Shown one piece after another: positions 39,593-50,513 of a DNA stretch of 64,000 nucleotides (positions within the stretch are counted from its first letter, which is position 1; each line of letters starts with the position of its first letter). Made by a program: the position numbers and the translations under genes. The DNA comes from Actinoallomurus iriomotensis. GTDB taxonomy: Bacteria; Actinomycetota; Actinomycetes; Streptosporangiales; Streptosporangiaceae. The stretch is from contig NZ_BSTJ01000003.1 in the NCBI RefSeq assembly GCF_030269445.1, forward strand, positions 62,001 through 126,000, in the 5' to 3' direction. The notes under the pieces were generated by a model, which worked only from the letters and a program-made list of their open reading frames with translations, made no database searches and was not told where the DNA came from.

Positions 39593-40815
39593 ACATAGTC
39601 ATGGTCTCCGTTCACACGAACCCCGTCGCCACGGAAGCCTCGTCGCACGAAGGCGTTCGCGTCCACGTCGCCGAGCTGGCGCGCGAGCTCGGCCGCCAGG
39701 GACATCGGGTCACCATCTACACGCGCCGCGACGGCCTCGGTTCCGGTGAGCGGGTCCGCCTCGCGCCGCGGGTGAACGTGGAGTTCATCTCCGCCGGCAA
39801 CGCTCTGCCGATGTCGGAGCAGGAGGTCCTCCCCCATATCCGGGAGTTCGCCGACAAGCTGGCCAAGCGCCTGGTCGCGGGCCGTCCCGACGTCATCCAC
39901 GCGCACCACTGGCTGAGCGGCCTCGTCGCGATGTCCGCCGCCGACGGCCTCGACATCCCCATCGTCCAGAGCTTCCACGGCCTGGCCTCCCTCCGGCGAG
40001 GGGGCGAGGTCTCCCCGGCCCGCCTGCGCGTGGAGCGGGCCATCAGCCGCAGCGTCGACGCGCTGGTCGCGACCACCGAGACCGAGTGCGACGAGCTCAC
40101 CCGCCTCGGCGTCACGCGCAAGCGCATCGCCTGCGTGCCGTCCGGCGTCGACAGCGAGCGTTTCACGCCGCAGGGCCGCACCCTTCTCCCCCGCAGCGAG
40201 AACCCGCGCATCGTCATGCTGTCGCGGCGGTTCGCCGAGGACGGCGTGACCACCGCCATCAAGGCGCTCTCCCGCATACCCGACGCCGAGCTGGTCGTGG
40301 CCGGCGGGCCGGCTCCCGACGAGCTCGACGGCGACCCCGGCATCCACCGGCTGCGGATCGCGGCGAAGGAGGCCGGCGTGGACGAGCGGGTCACCTTCCT
40401 CGGCCGGGTCGACCCCGACGACGTTCCCGGCCTGCTGCGGTCGGCGGACCTGACGGTCAGCCTGCCCTCGTACCAGTCCTTCGGCCGGGTGCCGGTCGAG
40501 TCGATGGCCTGCGGCACGCCGGTGGTCGTCACTCCCGTCGGCGGCCACCTCGACACGGTGATCGACGACGTGACCGGCGTCTACGCGCGGCCCGGCCGGC
40601 CGGCCGAGCTGGCCCAGCGCATCCGCAACCTGCTCGCCGAGCGCACCCACCTGACCGCCCTGGGGATCGGCGGCGCCGACCGGGTACGGGCCCGCTACTC
40701 CTGGGAGCGGGTCGCCAACGAGACCCTCAAGGCCTATGAGTCCGTGCTCCCGGCCGCCGAGCCCGAGCAGGACGTGCACGAGGAGGAGGAACTGGAGCTG
40801 GCCGTCGCGAGCTGA
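39589..40815 (+). CDS. GT-B family glycosyltransferase (family 4-like)
   Basis: 408 aa of the two-domain GT-B type. The N-terminal Rossmann fold starts MNIVMVSVHTNPVATEASSH with GVRVHVAELARELGRQGHRV. The C-terminal donor domain carries FLGRVDPDDVPGLLRSADLT and the EX7E-like SFGRVPVESMACGTPVVVTP. The protein resembles D-inositol-3-phosphate glycosyltransferases, though the acceptor is not certain. Its ATG overlaps the stop of the 82-aa ORF. A strong terminator follows at 40830. Confidence 0.85.
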   Translation: MNIVMVSVHTNPVATEASSHEGVRVHVAELARELGRQGHRVTIYTRRDGLGSGERVRLAPRVNVEFISAGNALPMSEQEVLPHIREFADKLAKRLVAGRPDVIHAHHWLSGLVAMSAADGLDIPIVQSFHGLASLRRGGEVSPARLRVERAISRSVDALVATTETECDELTRLGVTRKRIACVPSGVDSERFTPQGRTLLPRSENPRIVMLSRRFAEDGVTTAIKALSRIPDAELVVAGGPAPDELDGDPGIHRLRIAAKEAGVDERVTFLGRVDPDDVPGLLRSADLTVSLPSYQSFGRVPVESMACGTPVVVTPVGGHLDTVIDDVTGVYARPGRPAELAQRIRNLLAERTHLTALGIGGADRVRARYSWERVANETLKAYESVLPAAEPEQDVHEEEELELAVAS

Positions 40816-40829
40816 CGCCCGGCACAGAG

Positions 40830-40859
40830 AAGACCCGGGAGCGACCGCTCCCGGGTCTT
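40830..40859 (+). terminator. Rho-independent-type terminator
   Basis: AAGACCCGGGAGC (40830-40842) pairs perfectly with GCTCCCGGGTCTT (40847-40859) around a GACC loop, followed by TCC. It lies 15 nt after the glycosyltransferase stop codon and 50 nt before the convergent proS gene, and may serve both. Confidence 0.85.
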
Positions 40860-40908
40860 TCCGTTCGCCGTTACGGCACCGGCGCGTACGGCTCAGGCGT
40901 AGGCGAGC

Positions 40909-42390
<1,482 letters not shown>

Positions 42391-42444
42391 TCAGGCGAGC
42401 CCCCTTATGTCCCTCACACAGGCGGGCGGTCTAGCGTACAGAAC

Positions 42445-43152
42445 GTGCCAGACGAGCCCACGCCCGAGGCCGAGTCCTCGGCGGAGAAGGAGCCCCGGAA
42501 GCGCAACCGGTCCTTTCTCCGCGAACTGCCCATCCTCATCGGCGTAGCACTCGTGCTGTCGCTGCTGATCAAGACGTTCCTGGTGCAGGCGTTCTTCATC
42601 CCGTCCGAGTCGATGGAGCGCACCCTCCACGGCTGCGCGGGCTGCACCGGCGACCGGATCCTCGTGGAGAAGATCAGCTATCGCGTGGGCGACCCCAAGC
42701 CCGGCGACATCGTGGTGTTCCGCGCCCCGCCCGCCTGGGAGCCGGAGACCCGCGTCGCCAAGCCGACGAACCCGGTCCGCCGCGCGGTCAACTGGGTCGG
42801 CGCGGCGTTCGGCGTCCCACAGCCGAATGAGAAGGACCTGGTCAAGCGGGTGATCGCCGTGGGCGGCCAGACCGTACGGTGCTGTGACGCGCAGGGCCGG
42901 GTGCTCGTCGACGGGCACCCGCTGGACGAGCCGTACGTCTACCAGGACGATCATCGGCAGTTCGGGCCGATCACGGTCCCGCCCGGGCGGCTCTGGGTCA
43001 TGGGCGACCACCGCTCGGACTCCGCGGACTCCCGATTCCACCTCGACGACGGGCACGACGGCACGGTCCCGGCGGGCAACGTGATCGGCCGCGCCTTCGT
43101 GATCATCTGGCCGCCGTCCCGCTGGAACAGCCTGCTCTCGACCAGGTCGTGA
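42445..43152 (+). CDS. lepB: Signal peptidase I
   Basis: 235 aa. One N-terminal membrane anchor (about 28-52) is followed by the catalytic Ser56 in PSESMERT and Lys134 in DLVKRVIAVGG, plus the family box MGDHRSDSADSR. It removes signal peptides on the outer face of the membrane. A small Cys-containing loop (GCAGCTGD) follows the nucleophile. The GTG at 42445 lies 7 nt after TAGCGT, giving a leaderless message. It is divergent from proS. Confidence 0.95.
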   Translation: MPDEPTPEAESSAEKEPRKRNRSFLRELPILIGVALVLSLLIKTFLVQAFFIPSESMERTLHGCAGCTGDRILVEKISYRVGDPKPGDIVVFRAPPAWEPETRVAKPTNPVRRAVNWVGAAFGVPQPNEKDLVKRVIAVGGQTVRCCDAQGRVLVDGHPLDEPYVYQDDHRQFGPITVPPGRLWVMGDHRSDSADSRFHLDDGHDGTVPAGNVIGRAFVIIWPPSRWNSLLSTRS

Positions 43153-43768
43153 CGACCGCCCGGGCGCCGGCCGCGACCACGGTCGCGGCCGTCCGGGACG
43201 GCGGGCCGCTCGGGCATGCCGCGGTTGGTGGCGTTCCCGGGGCTCCCGTTCGTCCTGCCCGCCCACCCGACGGGCCGGGCCGCGCCACGACCGGCCTGGC
43301 CGGTGTCGGCCGCGATGTCCTGCCTGATCGGGTGGTCGCCGCGCGACCCGTGCAGCGTGGCCGACATCGTGATCGCTGATCACCCGCCTGTCCTGAGACG
43401 GAGAGCCGGGCCCGGCGTGGCGGGACCGCCGGTGGCCCGTGTCGTGCTGGGGCGCGCCGCCGGGCCGGGCGTCGGTGGCGTGGTCGTTCGGGTGGTCCTG
43501 GTGCTGTTCTTCGTGCCCGCGCCGCCGGTGGGTACGGCCTGATCGCCGGGGTCCCCGAAGACGCTCCCGGGCCGGGCCGTGTGGACGGCCGCCGGATCGG
43601 CGGCGCCGCCCTCACCCGCCTTGCCGCGGCTGCCGGAGGTGGCCGGGTCGTTCTCCGCCACGGGCGCCCTCCTCGACCGGCGGGCCGGACGCCCCACGAC
43701 CTGACCGCGGCGGGCCGAGGCGGAAAATCGTTTGGGCGTCTCCGGCTGATGGCCCAGACTTGGCGGGC
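43153..43768. other. Low-confidence coding region after lepB
   Basis: Plus-strand frames here are long but Arg/Pro/Val-rich and unconvincing. The best candidate gene is the minus-strand frame 43380-43661 with a proper ribosome binding site. Otherwise nothing is identified. An rnhB gene, common after lepB, is not present. Confidence 0.35.
43380..43661 (-). CDS. Possible 93-aa disordered protein
   Basis: A GTG at 43661 is preceded by GAGGAGGG with 6-nt spacing. The product starts VAENDPATSGSRGKAGEGGA and is Gly/Pro/Thr-rich throughout (TKNSTRTTRTTTPPTPGPA), so it would be intrinsically disordered. No homologue is recognised. GC-rich DNA easily gives such frames, so only the ribosome binding site supports it. 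Confidence 0.3.
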   Translation of the reverse strand: MAENDPATSGSRGKAGEGGAADPAAVHTARPGSVFGDPGDQAVPTGGAGTKNSTRTTRTTTPPTPGPAARPSTTRATGGPATPGPALRLRTGG

Positions 43769-45376
43769 GTGGGCCACGTCGAAGTCGCGCATCTCGACCA
43801 CACGCTTCCGGACGGGCGGGTGCTCCTCTCCGACGCCTCGTTCCGGGTCGGCGACGGGTCGGTGGCGGCGCTGGTCGGGCCCAACGGCGCCGGCAAGACG
43901 ACCCTGCTCCGCCTCGTGGCGGGCGACCTGGAGCCGCAGAGCGGCTCGGTCGTGCGCAGCGGCGGCCTGGGCGTGATGCGCCAGTTCATCGGCAACATCC
44001 GCGACGAGTCGACGGTCCATGACCTGCTCGTGTCCACCGCGCCGCAGCGGGTGCGCGACGCGGCGGCCGCGCTGGAGCGGGCCGAGCTGGCCATGATGGA
44101 GCGCGACGACGAGCCCACCCAGCTGCGCTACGCCAAGGCCCTCACCGACTGGGGCGACGCGGGCGGATACGACGCCGAGGTGCTCTGGGACGCCTGCTGC
44201 GTCGCCGCGCTCGGCGCGCCGTACGACCGCACCCGCTACCGCGACGTGAAGACCCTGTCGGGCGGTGAGCAGAAGCGCCTCGTGCTGGAGGCGCTGTTCC
44301 GCGGCGCCGACGAGGTGCTGCTGCTCGACGAGCCCGACAACTACCTCGACGTCCCCGGCAAGCTCTGGCTGGAGGAGCGGCTGCGCGAGACGCGCAAGAC
44401 GGTGCTGCTCGTGTCGCACGACCGCGAGTTGCTCGCGCGCGCGGCGCGGCAGATCGTCACGGTGGAGGCCGGAGCCGTCTGGACGCACGGCGGCGGTTTC
44501 GCCACCTACGCCGAGGCACGGCGCGAGCGGAACGAACGGCTGGAGGAGCTGCGGCGGCGCTGGGACGAGGAGCACGCCAAGCTCAGGGCGCTCGTGCAGA
44601 TGTTCAAGCAGAAGGCGGCCTACAACTCCGACATGGCGTCCCGATACCAGGCGGCGCAGACGCGGCTGCGCCGGTTCGAGGAGGCGGGGCCGCCGGAGAT
44701 CCCGCCGCGTGACCAGAACCTCAAGATGCGCCTGCGCGGCGGCCGCACCGGCAAACGCGCCGTGATCTGCGAGGCGCTGGAGCTGACCGGCCTGATGCGG
44801 CCGTTCGACACCGAGATCTGGTACGGCGAGCGCGTCGCGGTGCTCGGCTCGAACGGCTCGGGCAAGAGCCACTACCTGCGGCTCCTGGCCGGTGAGGACG
44901 TGGCGCACACGGGCGTGGCCCGGCTGGGGGCGCGCGTGGTGCCGGGCCTGTTCGCCCAGACCCACGCACGGCCGGAGCTCCGGGGGCGCACGCCGGCGGA
45001 GATCCTGATGACCGAGCACGCCCGGCTGCGCAACGAGGCGATGTCCGCGCTGTCCCGTTATGAGCTGAACTACTGTGGCGACCAGCCGTTCGAGACGCTG
45101 TCGGGCGGGCAGCAGGCGCGGTTGCAGATCCTGCTGCTGGAGATGAGCGGCTGCACGCTGCTGCTGCTCGACGAGCCGACCGACAACCTCGACCTGGCCA
45201 GCGCCGAGGCCCTGCAGCAGGGCCTGGAGGCCTACGACGGCACCGTGCTGGCGGTCACGCACGACCGGTGGTTCGCGCGGTCGTTCGACCGGTTCCTGGT
45301 GTTCGGCGGCGACGGCACCGTCTACGAGACGGCCGAGCCGGTGTGGGACGAGACCCGCGTCGACCGTCCGCGCTGA
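43769..45376 (+). CDS. ABC-F family ATPase
   Basis: 535 aa with two ABC ATPase domains and no membrane segment. In domain 1 the Walker A is GPNGAGKTT, the signature LSGGEQKRL and the Walker B LLLDEPDNYLD. In domain 2 they are GSNGSGKSH, LSGGQQARL and LLLDEPTDNLD. The charged linker between them (about 255-330) is the P-site tRNA interaction motif region. ABC-F proteins act on ribosomes, in translation control or antibiotic protection. The second Walker A has His after GKS instead of Thr or Ser. The start is a GTG at 43769. Confidence 0.9.
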   Translation: MGHVEVAHLDHTLPDGRVLLSDASFRVGDGSVAALVGPNGAGKTTLLRLVAGDLEPQSGSVVRSGGLGVMRQFIGNIRDESTVHDLLVSTAPQRVRDAAAALERAELAMMERDDEPTQLRYAKALTDWGDAGGYDAEVLWDACCVAALGAPYDRTRYRDVKTLSGGEQKRLVLEALFRGADEVLLLDEPDNYLDVPGKLWLEERLRETRKTVLLVSHDRELLARAARQIVTVEAGAVWTHGGGFATYAEARRERNERLEELRRRWDEEHAKLRALVQMFKQKAAYNSDMASRYQAAQTRLRRFEEAGPPEIPPRDQNLKMRLRGGRTGKRAVICEALELTGLMRPFDTEIWYGERVAVLGSNGSGKSHYLRLLAGEDVAHTGVARLGARVVPGLFAQTHARPELRGRTPAEILMTEHARLRNEAMSALSRYELNYCGDQPFETLSGGQQARLQILLLEMSGCTLLLLDEPTDNLDLASAEALQQGLEAYDGTVLAVTHDRWFARSFDRFLVFGGDGTVYETAEPVWDETRVDRPR

Positions 45377-45534
45377 CCGGGCGTCCACGGCGGGCCGCGC
45401 ACGGCCCCGGCGGCGCGGCCTCCCTCGCCCGGCCCGGCCGGCTGCCGGGATCGCCCGGCCGACCCGATGAGGCGGTGATCCGCGAGGTCGGTCCCGCCCG
45501 TGGCGTACCGGGGACCACGGCCCCCGCGCGGCGC

Positions 45535-46083
45535 TCAGCCGGCCGGCTCCGAGTCGAACTCGATTTTCACCTCGTCCGCCAGCCGGAGCTGGCCGAACAG
45601 CGCGGAGTACGGCTTGATCCCCCAGCGCGACTGGACGACGGTCGCCTCCCCGGTCAGCCGCTCGCCGGAGATCCGGCCGTGCACGGTGACCGGCCGGGTG
45701 ACGTCCATGATCGTCAGCTCGCCCTCGATGGTGAACGCCGAGGGCGTGCCCGATACTTCGGTGGACCGGAACCGGATCACCGGGTGGGCACGCGTCTTCA
45801 GGATCTTCTCGCGGACGGTCTTGAGGATCTCGATCCGGTCGGCGGCGGTGAGCGCCATGACACCGCCGCCGCCCTCGACGACCTCGAATGACGCGGGATC
45901 CATCTCGGCGGTCACCGCGCAGGCGGACGGATCATCGAGATCGATGGCCGCCTCGCCGGACCAGCGTGTGACCTCGATGGTCAGATCGTGGCCGGCCCGG
46001 CGGCCGAGCCCGCTCCGGCCCGTGCGCAGCCGGAGGGTCCCCGACGCGGGACCGAGTGCGTACGTGCCGCTGGTCAGCGCCAT
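45535..46083 (-). CDS. YceI-family lipid-binding protein
   Basis: 182 aa of the YceI lipocalin-like fold: MALTSGTYALGPASGTLRLR, RAGHDLTIEVTRWSGEAAID and a C-terminal SRWGIKPYSALFGQLRLADE with a final VKIEFDSE. No signal peptide is present, as in several actinobacterial members. YceI proteins bind isoprenoid chains. TAGTGT lies 7 nt before the ATG at 46083 with no ribosome binding site, so the message is probably leaderless. Confidence 0.85.
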   Translation of the reverse strand: MALTSGTYALGPASGTLRLRTGRSGLGRRAGHDLTIEVTRWSGEAAIDLDDPSACAVTAEMDPASFEVVEGGGGVMALTAADRIEILKTVREKILKTRAHPVIRFRSTEVSGTPSAFTIEGELTIMDVTRPVTVHGRISGERLTGEATVVQSRWGIKPYSALFGQLRLADEVKIEFDSEPAG

Positions 46084-46135
46084 GGACGCCACACTACGGC
46101 CGTCTCGGCGGGCCCTGCGGGCGTCCGAGCGGAAC

Positions 46136-46504
46136 TCAATGCTCGGTGAGCAGCCCGATGGCCCGGACGATCTCGCCCAGGGTGTGGAACTCCTGACCCT
46201 CGGGCAGCCCGGAGACGGCGTCGACGACCGAGTCGGGGGCCCGGTGGGACCGCAGGTGGGTCAGCAGCCGTGCCCGGTCGGCGGGGAACACGGTCGGCGG
46301 CAGATGCCGGGTCAGCGCGGCACGACGCGCGACGTCCGCGGGTGACATGCCGCGCGGCGGCGTCCGATGGCGCTCCGGTGGCGCGTCACCGCTCTCCTGC
46401 CCGCCCTCCCGGACGCGGCCGGTGCCGTTCCTGCTCAGGCTTTCGGTCTCCTTGTGCAGGTAGTCGTCGCGGACCGGACCCTGCTTGTCGCTCTCGCGGT
46501 GCAT
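46136..46504 (-). CDS. DUF2795 protein
   Basis: 122 aa. The first 50 residues are polar and probably disordered. The C-terminal 60 residues match DUF2795: ALTRHLPPTVFPADRARLLT, then HRAPDSVVDAVSGLPEGQEF and GEIVRAIG. GAGG lies 3 nt before the ATG at 46504. Family members are common in actinobacteria and uncharacterised. It stands alone on the minus strand between YceI and the lipid kinase gene. Confidence 0.8.
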   Translation of the reverse strand: MHRESDKQGPVRDDYLHKETESLSRNGTGRVREGGQESGDAPPERHRTPPRGMSPADVARRAALTRHLPPTVFPADRARLLTHLRSHRAPDSVVDAVSGLPEGQEFHTLGEIVRAIGLLTEH

Positions 46505-46706
46505 AGACCTCACCTTTCGCGTCCCTCTCAGGCGCCCCTGCGCGCTGGCGTTTCCGGGTCTACCTCCTTCGGGCCACGGCAGCGGAACGGAGCGCCGGAT
46601 GCTCCACCTGGCACAGGGCGGTCGCCGCGCGACCCCCTGTGAGCCGCCGTACCCGAGCCGGGCCACGGCGAACCCTCACCCACGACGACCTGCGAAGTCT
46701 TCCCGA

Positions 46707-48248
46707 TCAAGCGCTCGGCGGGTCCTCTTCGGCCGGGGGCTCGGGCAGGGGACGCCGGCTGGGCTCGGCGACCTGGGGCGGCCCGAACACGGCCAGCGCC
46801 GCGCGCTTCTTGGTGATCTCCACCGGGCCGTCGGCCGCACCGAGCTCGCCGTCGCAGGCGAGGCGCAGCGAGCCGTCGGTGCCGCTCAGGCGCAGGGAGG
46901 TGGTGCGCCAGGTCTTGTAGTCGGGCATCAGGTGCAGGTGCCCGATGAGCAGCGCGGCGACAGCCCGTGACTTGCCGATATGCCGTTTGGCGCCGATCAG
47001 CCGTACGTCGAGCAGGCCGTCGGCCAGGTGCTCGCGCCAGGTCGGCGCGACGCCGTAGGAGCCGTACCGGCAGTTGCCGATGAAGGCGAACCACACGCGC
47101 AGCCGCCGCCCCTCGACGTACACCTCCGTCGGCTCGGTGTGCCGCAGGACGCGGACCGCGGCCACCGCGAGCGCGGGCCACTTGCCCAGGCGGTTCTCCA
47201 TGCGCCGGCGCAGGTCGACCAGTTCGGTGTACGCGCCGAAGCTCGCCGTGTTGAGGAACGGGCGCCGCCCCGCGCAGGCCACGTCGACCCGGACGACGGC
47301 GCCCGACCGGTAGGCCTCGATCGCGTCCTTGGCGGTCTCCAGGCCGATCGCGCGGGCGAAGTGGTTCAGCGTGCCGCCGGGGATCACCAGCAGTGGCAGC
47401 CCGCGCTCGACGGCGATCTCGGCCCCGGCGTTGACCGTGCCGTCGCCGCCGCAGACCCCGAGCACGGTCGCCCGGTCCGCGGCGTCGCCGAGCGTCTTGC
47501 CCAGGTCCTCACCGGCTTCGACGATCTCCGCCTCCGGCAGCTCGGCGCGGAGCAGACGTGTGACGTCGCCGCCGCCTGCGTCGTTGTTGATCACCACGAC
47601 GACGCCGGCGCCGTCGGATGAGATGCCCTGGACGGCTTCGGCCGGCATGGACCACACGGCTCCGGCGGGCGCGGGACGGGTGGGCCAGACCAGCCGGGTC
47701 GTCGCGGCGGCCACCGCGCCGAGCGCCAGACCGGCCAGGACGTCGCCCGGGTAGTGCGCGCCGGTGTAGACCCGCGAGAAGGCCACCCCGGCGGCGGCCG
47801 CCGCGACGGGAAGCACGACGGACGCGGGCGCCTCCATCGCCAGCGCGCCGGTGAACGCCGCGGCCGCAGCCGAGTGCCCGGAGGGGAAGGACGGGGACGT
47901 CGGCAGCCGCCACCGCACCCGCGCGGCGGGAAGCGCGGTGCCGCGCCCCACGCTCGTCGGCAGGCCGGCCAGCTCGATCAGCGGACGGCGGCGGCGGAAC
48001 ATCTGCTTGCCGACGAGATTGGCGATCGGGCTGGTCAGGCTCAGCGCGAACACGCCGCGCAGCGCCGCCCGGCGCAGCCGCGGCTGTCGCGTCACGGCCA
48101 GTCCGCCGGCGACACCCAGCCACAGCAGGGAGTGGTCGGCGACTCTGGACAGGCGAGGGAGGACGTACTCGAAACCGGGGAGCCGCGCCGCGGCCACCGC
48201 GTCGAAGGCGCGCTGGTCGAGCCGGCCCGCTCTTTGCAACAGGGGCAT
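46707..48248 (-). CDS. PAP2 phosphatase-diacylglycerol kinase fusion
   Basis: 513 aa. The N-terminal half is a membrane PAP2 phosphatase with the motifs KQMFRRRRP, PSFPSGHS and SRVYTGAHYPGD. The C-terminal half (about 215-490) is a DAGK/LCB5-type lipid kinase with CGGDGTVN and IPGGTLNHFA. The two activities act in opposite directions on lipid phosphates, or on successive steps. Several actinomycetes have this fusion. The ATG at 48248 is preceded by GATAGAGG. No terminator was noted. Confidence 0.9.
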   Translation of the reverse strand: MPLLQRAGRLDQRAFDAVAAARLPGFEYVLPRLSRVADHSLLWLGVAGGLAVTRQPRLRRAALRGVFALSLTSPIANLVGKQMFRRRRPLIELAGLPTSVGRGTALPAARVRWRLPTSPSFPSGHSAAAAAFTGALAMEAPASVVLPVAAAAAGVAFSRVYTGAHYPGDVLAGLALGAVAAATTRLVWPTRPAPAGAVWSMPAEAVQGISSDGAGVVVVINNDAGGGDVTRLLRAELPEAEIVEAGEDLGKTLGDAADRATVLGVCGGDGTVNAGAEIAVERGLPLLVIPGGTLNHFARAIGLETAKDAIEAYRSGAVVRVDVACAGRRPFLNTASFGAYTELVDLRRRMENRLGKWPALAVAAVRVLRHTEPTEVYVEGRRLRVWFAFIGNCRYGSYGVAPTWREHLADGLLDVRLIGAKRHIGKSRAVAALLIGHLHLMPDYKTWRTTSLRLSGTDGSLRLACDGELGAADGPVEITKKRAALAVFGPPQVAEPSRRPLPEPPAEEDPPSA

Positions 48249-48439
48249 GCGAGCCTCTATCCCCCGTCGCGGTCAAGATATGTCCGGGGTTATCCAAGGT
48301 CAGTGGCATCGTCGGGGGCCGGACGGCACACCCGGGCTCGGTATCCCGATTACCTCCCGATCACGCCGAAGATCACATTCTCGCCATGCATCTCACCGAA
48401 CGTCGATGCCGGGGCTCTGTCTGCAATAGGCTCATCCGC

Positions 48440-49417
48440 ATGAGTCACCCGGAACGGCTCGGAGCCTCGGGTGGCGGACCGGCCAACGCGATCGCGGAGC
48501 CCCCTCACATGAACGGGCATGGCTCGCTGGCCGACTTCGCCACCGCGCAGGGGCTCAAGCAGAGCGCCGCCCGCCCCCCGATGGGCTCGTACATTCGCCA
48601 GGTCTGGCAGCGTCGCCACTTCATCTGGGCGTTCGCCTCGGCCAAGAACATCGCGATGTACACCGAGTCGCGCCTCGGCCAGGTATGGCAGGTCCTCACG
48701 CCGCTGCTCAACGCCGCGGTGTACTACCTGATCTTCGGCCTGCTGCTCGGTGTCAGCCGCGGCCTGCCGCGCAACACGTTCATCCCGTTCCTGGTCTGCG
48801 GTGTCTTCGTCTTCACCTTCACCCAGCGGTCGGTGCAGACGGGCGCCAAGTCGGTCGGTGACAACCTGTCGCTGATCCGCGCCCTGCACTTCCCGCGGGC
48901 GAGCCTGCCGCTGGCGTACACCATCATCGAGCTGCAGCAGCTCCTCGTCTCGATGGTCGTGCTCTTCGTCATCGTGCTCGGCTTCGGCGAGCCGCTGACC
49001 CTCGACTGGTTGCTGCTGATCCCGGTCCTGATGATGCAGGTGCTGTTCAACGTCGGGATGAGCCTCGTACTCGCCCGCATCGGCGCGTTCAACCGAGACA
49101 TCCAGCAGCTGCTGCCGTTCATCATGCGGACCTGGCTCTACTTCTCCGGCATCATCTACAGCCTGTCCGGGCTGATGAAGTCGCCCAAGATCCACCACCA
49201 CCCGTGGATCGGGCACGTCCTCGAGGCCAACCCCGGATACGTCTACGTCGAGCTGTCACGGCTCTCCATCCTCGACAGCTACCGCGGCTACGTGCACGAG
49301 AAGCTGCACGAGCAGACGGACCATCTGTGGTGGTACGGCCTGGGTTGGGCGATCGTGGTGTTCGTCGTAGGGTTCTGGTTCTTCTTCCGCGCCGAGGAGA
49401 GGTACGGCCGTGGCTGA
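48440..49417 (+). CDS. Polysaccharide export ABC transporter permease (Wzm/TagG-like)
   Basis: 325 aa with an ABC-2 permease domain. A soluble N-terminus (1-55) leads to the amphipathic RQVWQRRHFIWAFASAKN helix and about six membrane segments (about 85-110, 120-145, 165-190, 195-220, 225-250, 295-320). Such permeases export lipid-linked glycans or teichoic acids. TAGGCT lies 7 nt before the ATG at 48440, so the transcript is probably leaderless. It overlaps the ATPase gene by 8 nt. Confidence 0.9.
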   Translation: MSHPERLGASGGGPANAIAEPPHMNGHGSLADFATAQGLKQSAARPPMGSYIRQVWQRRHFIWAFASAKNIAMYTESRLGQVWQVLTPLLNAAVYYLIFGLLLGVSRGLPRNTFIPFLVCGVFVFTFTQRSVQTGAKSVGDNLSLIRALHFPRASLPLAYTIIELQQLLVSMVVLFVIVLGFGEPLTLDWLLLIPVLMMQVLFNVGMSLVLARIGAFNRDIQQLLPFIMRTWLYFSGIIYSLSGLMKSPKIHHHPWIGHVLEANPGYVYVELSRLSILDSYRGYVHEKLHEQTDHLWWYGLGWAIVVFVVGFWFFFRAEERYGRG

Positions 49418-50225
49418 CGTCAAGGAGAAGCTCAAGGTGTCCGAGTACGCGGCACCGCGGGTGACCATCGACCAGACCCGCGAGCCGATCGTCGTCGTCG
49501 ACGATCTGCACATCAAGTACCGGGTGTACGGCGCCGGCGGCAAGGGCAACGCCGCGAGCGCCTTCATCCGCGTGCTCCGCCGCGAGCACCGCCCGACGAT
49601 GAAGGTGGTCCACGCGATCCGCGGGCTGTCCTTCGTCGCCTACAAGGGTGACGCCATCGGCGTCATCGGCACGAACGGCTCGGGCAAGTCGACGCTGCTC
49701 AAGGCCATCGCCGGCCTGCTGCCCCCGGAGAGCGGCGGCGTCTACACCTCCGGCCAGCCGTCGCTGCTCGGCGTCAACGCCGCCCTGATGAACGACCTCA
49801 CCGGCGAGCGCAACATCGTCCTCGGCTGCCTCGCGATGGGCATGTCCCCCGACCAGGTCAAGCAGAAGTACGACGAGATCGTGAAGTTCGCCGGGCTCAA
49901 GGAGGGCTTCATCCAGCTCCCCATGCGGGCCTACTCCTCCGGCATGGGCTCGCGGCTGCGGTTCGCCATCGCCGCCTCCAAGTCCCACGACGTGCTGCTC
50001 ATCGACGAAGCGCTGGCCACCGGCGACGCCAAGTTCCGCCGCAAGAGCGCCAAGAAGATCGACGAACTGCGCGAAGAGGCCGGCGCCGTCTTCCTCGTCG
50101 CCCACCAGCTCGACTCGATCCGCGAGATGTGCAACCGGGTGCTGTGGATCGACGAGGGCACGCTGGTGATGGACGGCGAGACCGACGCCGTCGTCGACGC
50201 CTACACCGAGGCCACCGGCAAGTAA
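49410..50225 (+). CDS. Polysaccharide export ABC transporter ATPase (Wzt/TagH-like)
   Basis: 271 aa. The Walker A is GTNGSGKST (about 91-99), the signature YSSGMGSRLRFAIA and the Walker B VLLIDEALATGD, all typical of glycan exporters. No C-terminal carbohydrate-binding domain is present, so the glycan need not carry a cap. The GTG at 49410 overlaps the permease gene. A terminator hairpin follows at 50238. Confidence 0.9.
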   Translation: MADVKEKLKVSEYAAPRVTIDQTREPIVVVDDLHIKYRVYGAGGKGNAASAFIRVLRREHRPTMKVVHAIRGLSFVAYKGDAIGVIGTNGSGKSTLLKAIAGLLPPESGGVYTSGQPSLLGVNAALMNDLTGERNIVLGCLAMGMSPDQVKQKYDEIVKFAGLKEGFIQLPMRAYSSGMGSRLRFAIAASKSHDVLLIDEALATGDAKFRRKSAKKIDELREEAGAVFLVAHQLDSIREMCNRVLWIDEGTLVMDGETDAVVDAYTEATGK

Positions 50226-50237
50226 CCCCCGCCTTCG

Positions 50238-50271
50238 GAAGCCCGAGCCCCGCATGAGGGGCTCGGGCTTC
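50238..50271 (+). terminator. Terminator hairpin after the exporter operon
   Basis: GAAGCCCGAGCCCC (50238-50251) pairs perfectly with GGGGCTCGGGCTTC (50258-50271) across a 6-nt loop. It begins 13 nt after the wzt-like stop codon. Confidence 0.85.
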
Positions 50272-50417
50272 ACGCTTCGTGAGCCGCCGTTCACCGGAAA
50301 AGCAGGTTTGGCGAACGACTTTCCGGGCCGCTCCGAACCGTGCCGAACTGCCCCTTTATGCCGGCCCGCCGCCGATCTACCTTCGAGGGAGACGCTACTT
50401 CCGAGAGAGGCGGGGGG

Positions 50418-50513
50418 TTGGCACCGAGCAGCGAACGGCCCGGCGAGCAGCCCGGCGAACACAGTGGCAGCGAACACAGTGGCCGGCACCGCCGGCGAGC
50501 GGGCCGGCCGTGA
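50418..50513 (+). CDS. 31-aa upstream ORF coupled to the sugar ATPase gene
   Basis: A TTG preceded by a run of G residues opens a frame reading MAPSSERPGEQPGEHSGSEH with an internal GEHSGSEHSG repeat. Its TGA overlaps the GTG of the ATPase gene as GTGA. It might be a leader peptide for coupled translation or an accidental frame. Confidence 0.3.
   Translation: MAPSSERPGEQPGEHSGSEHSGRHRRRAGRP

Noticed and set aside
43216-43542. Plus-strand 108-aa frame after lepB with valine-rich C-terminus
   Set aside because: It has no ribosome binding site, its composition looks random for GC-rich DNA, and no domain is recognisable.
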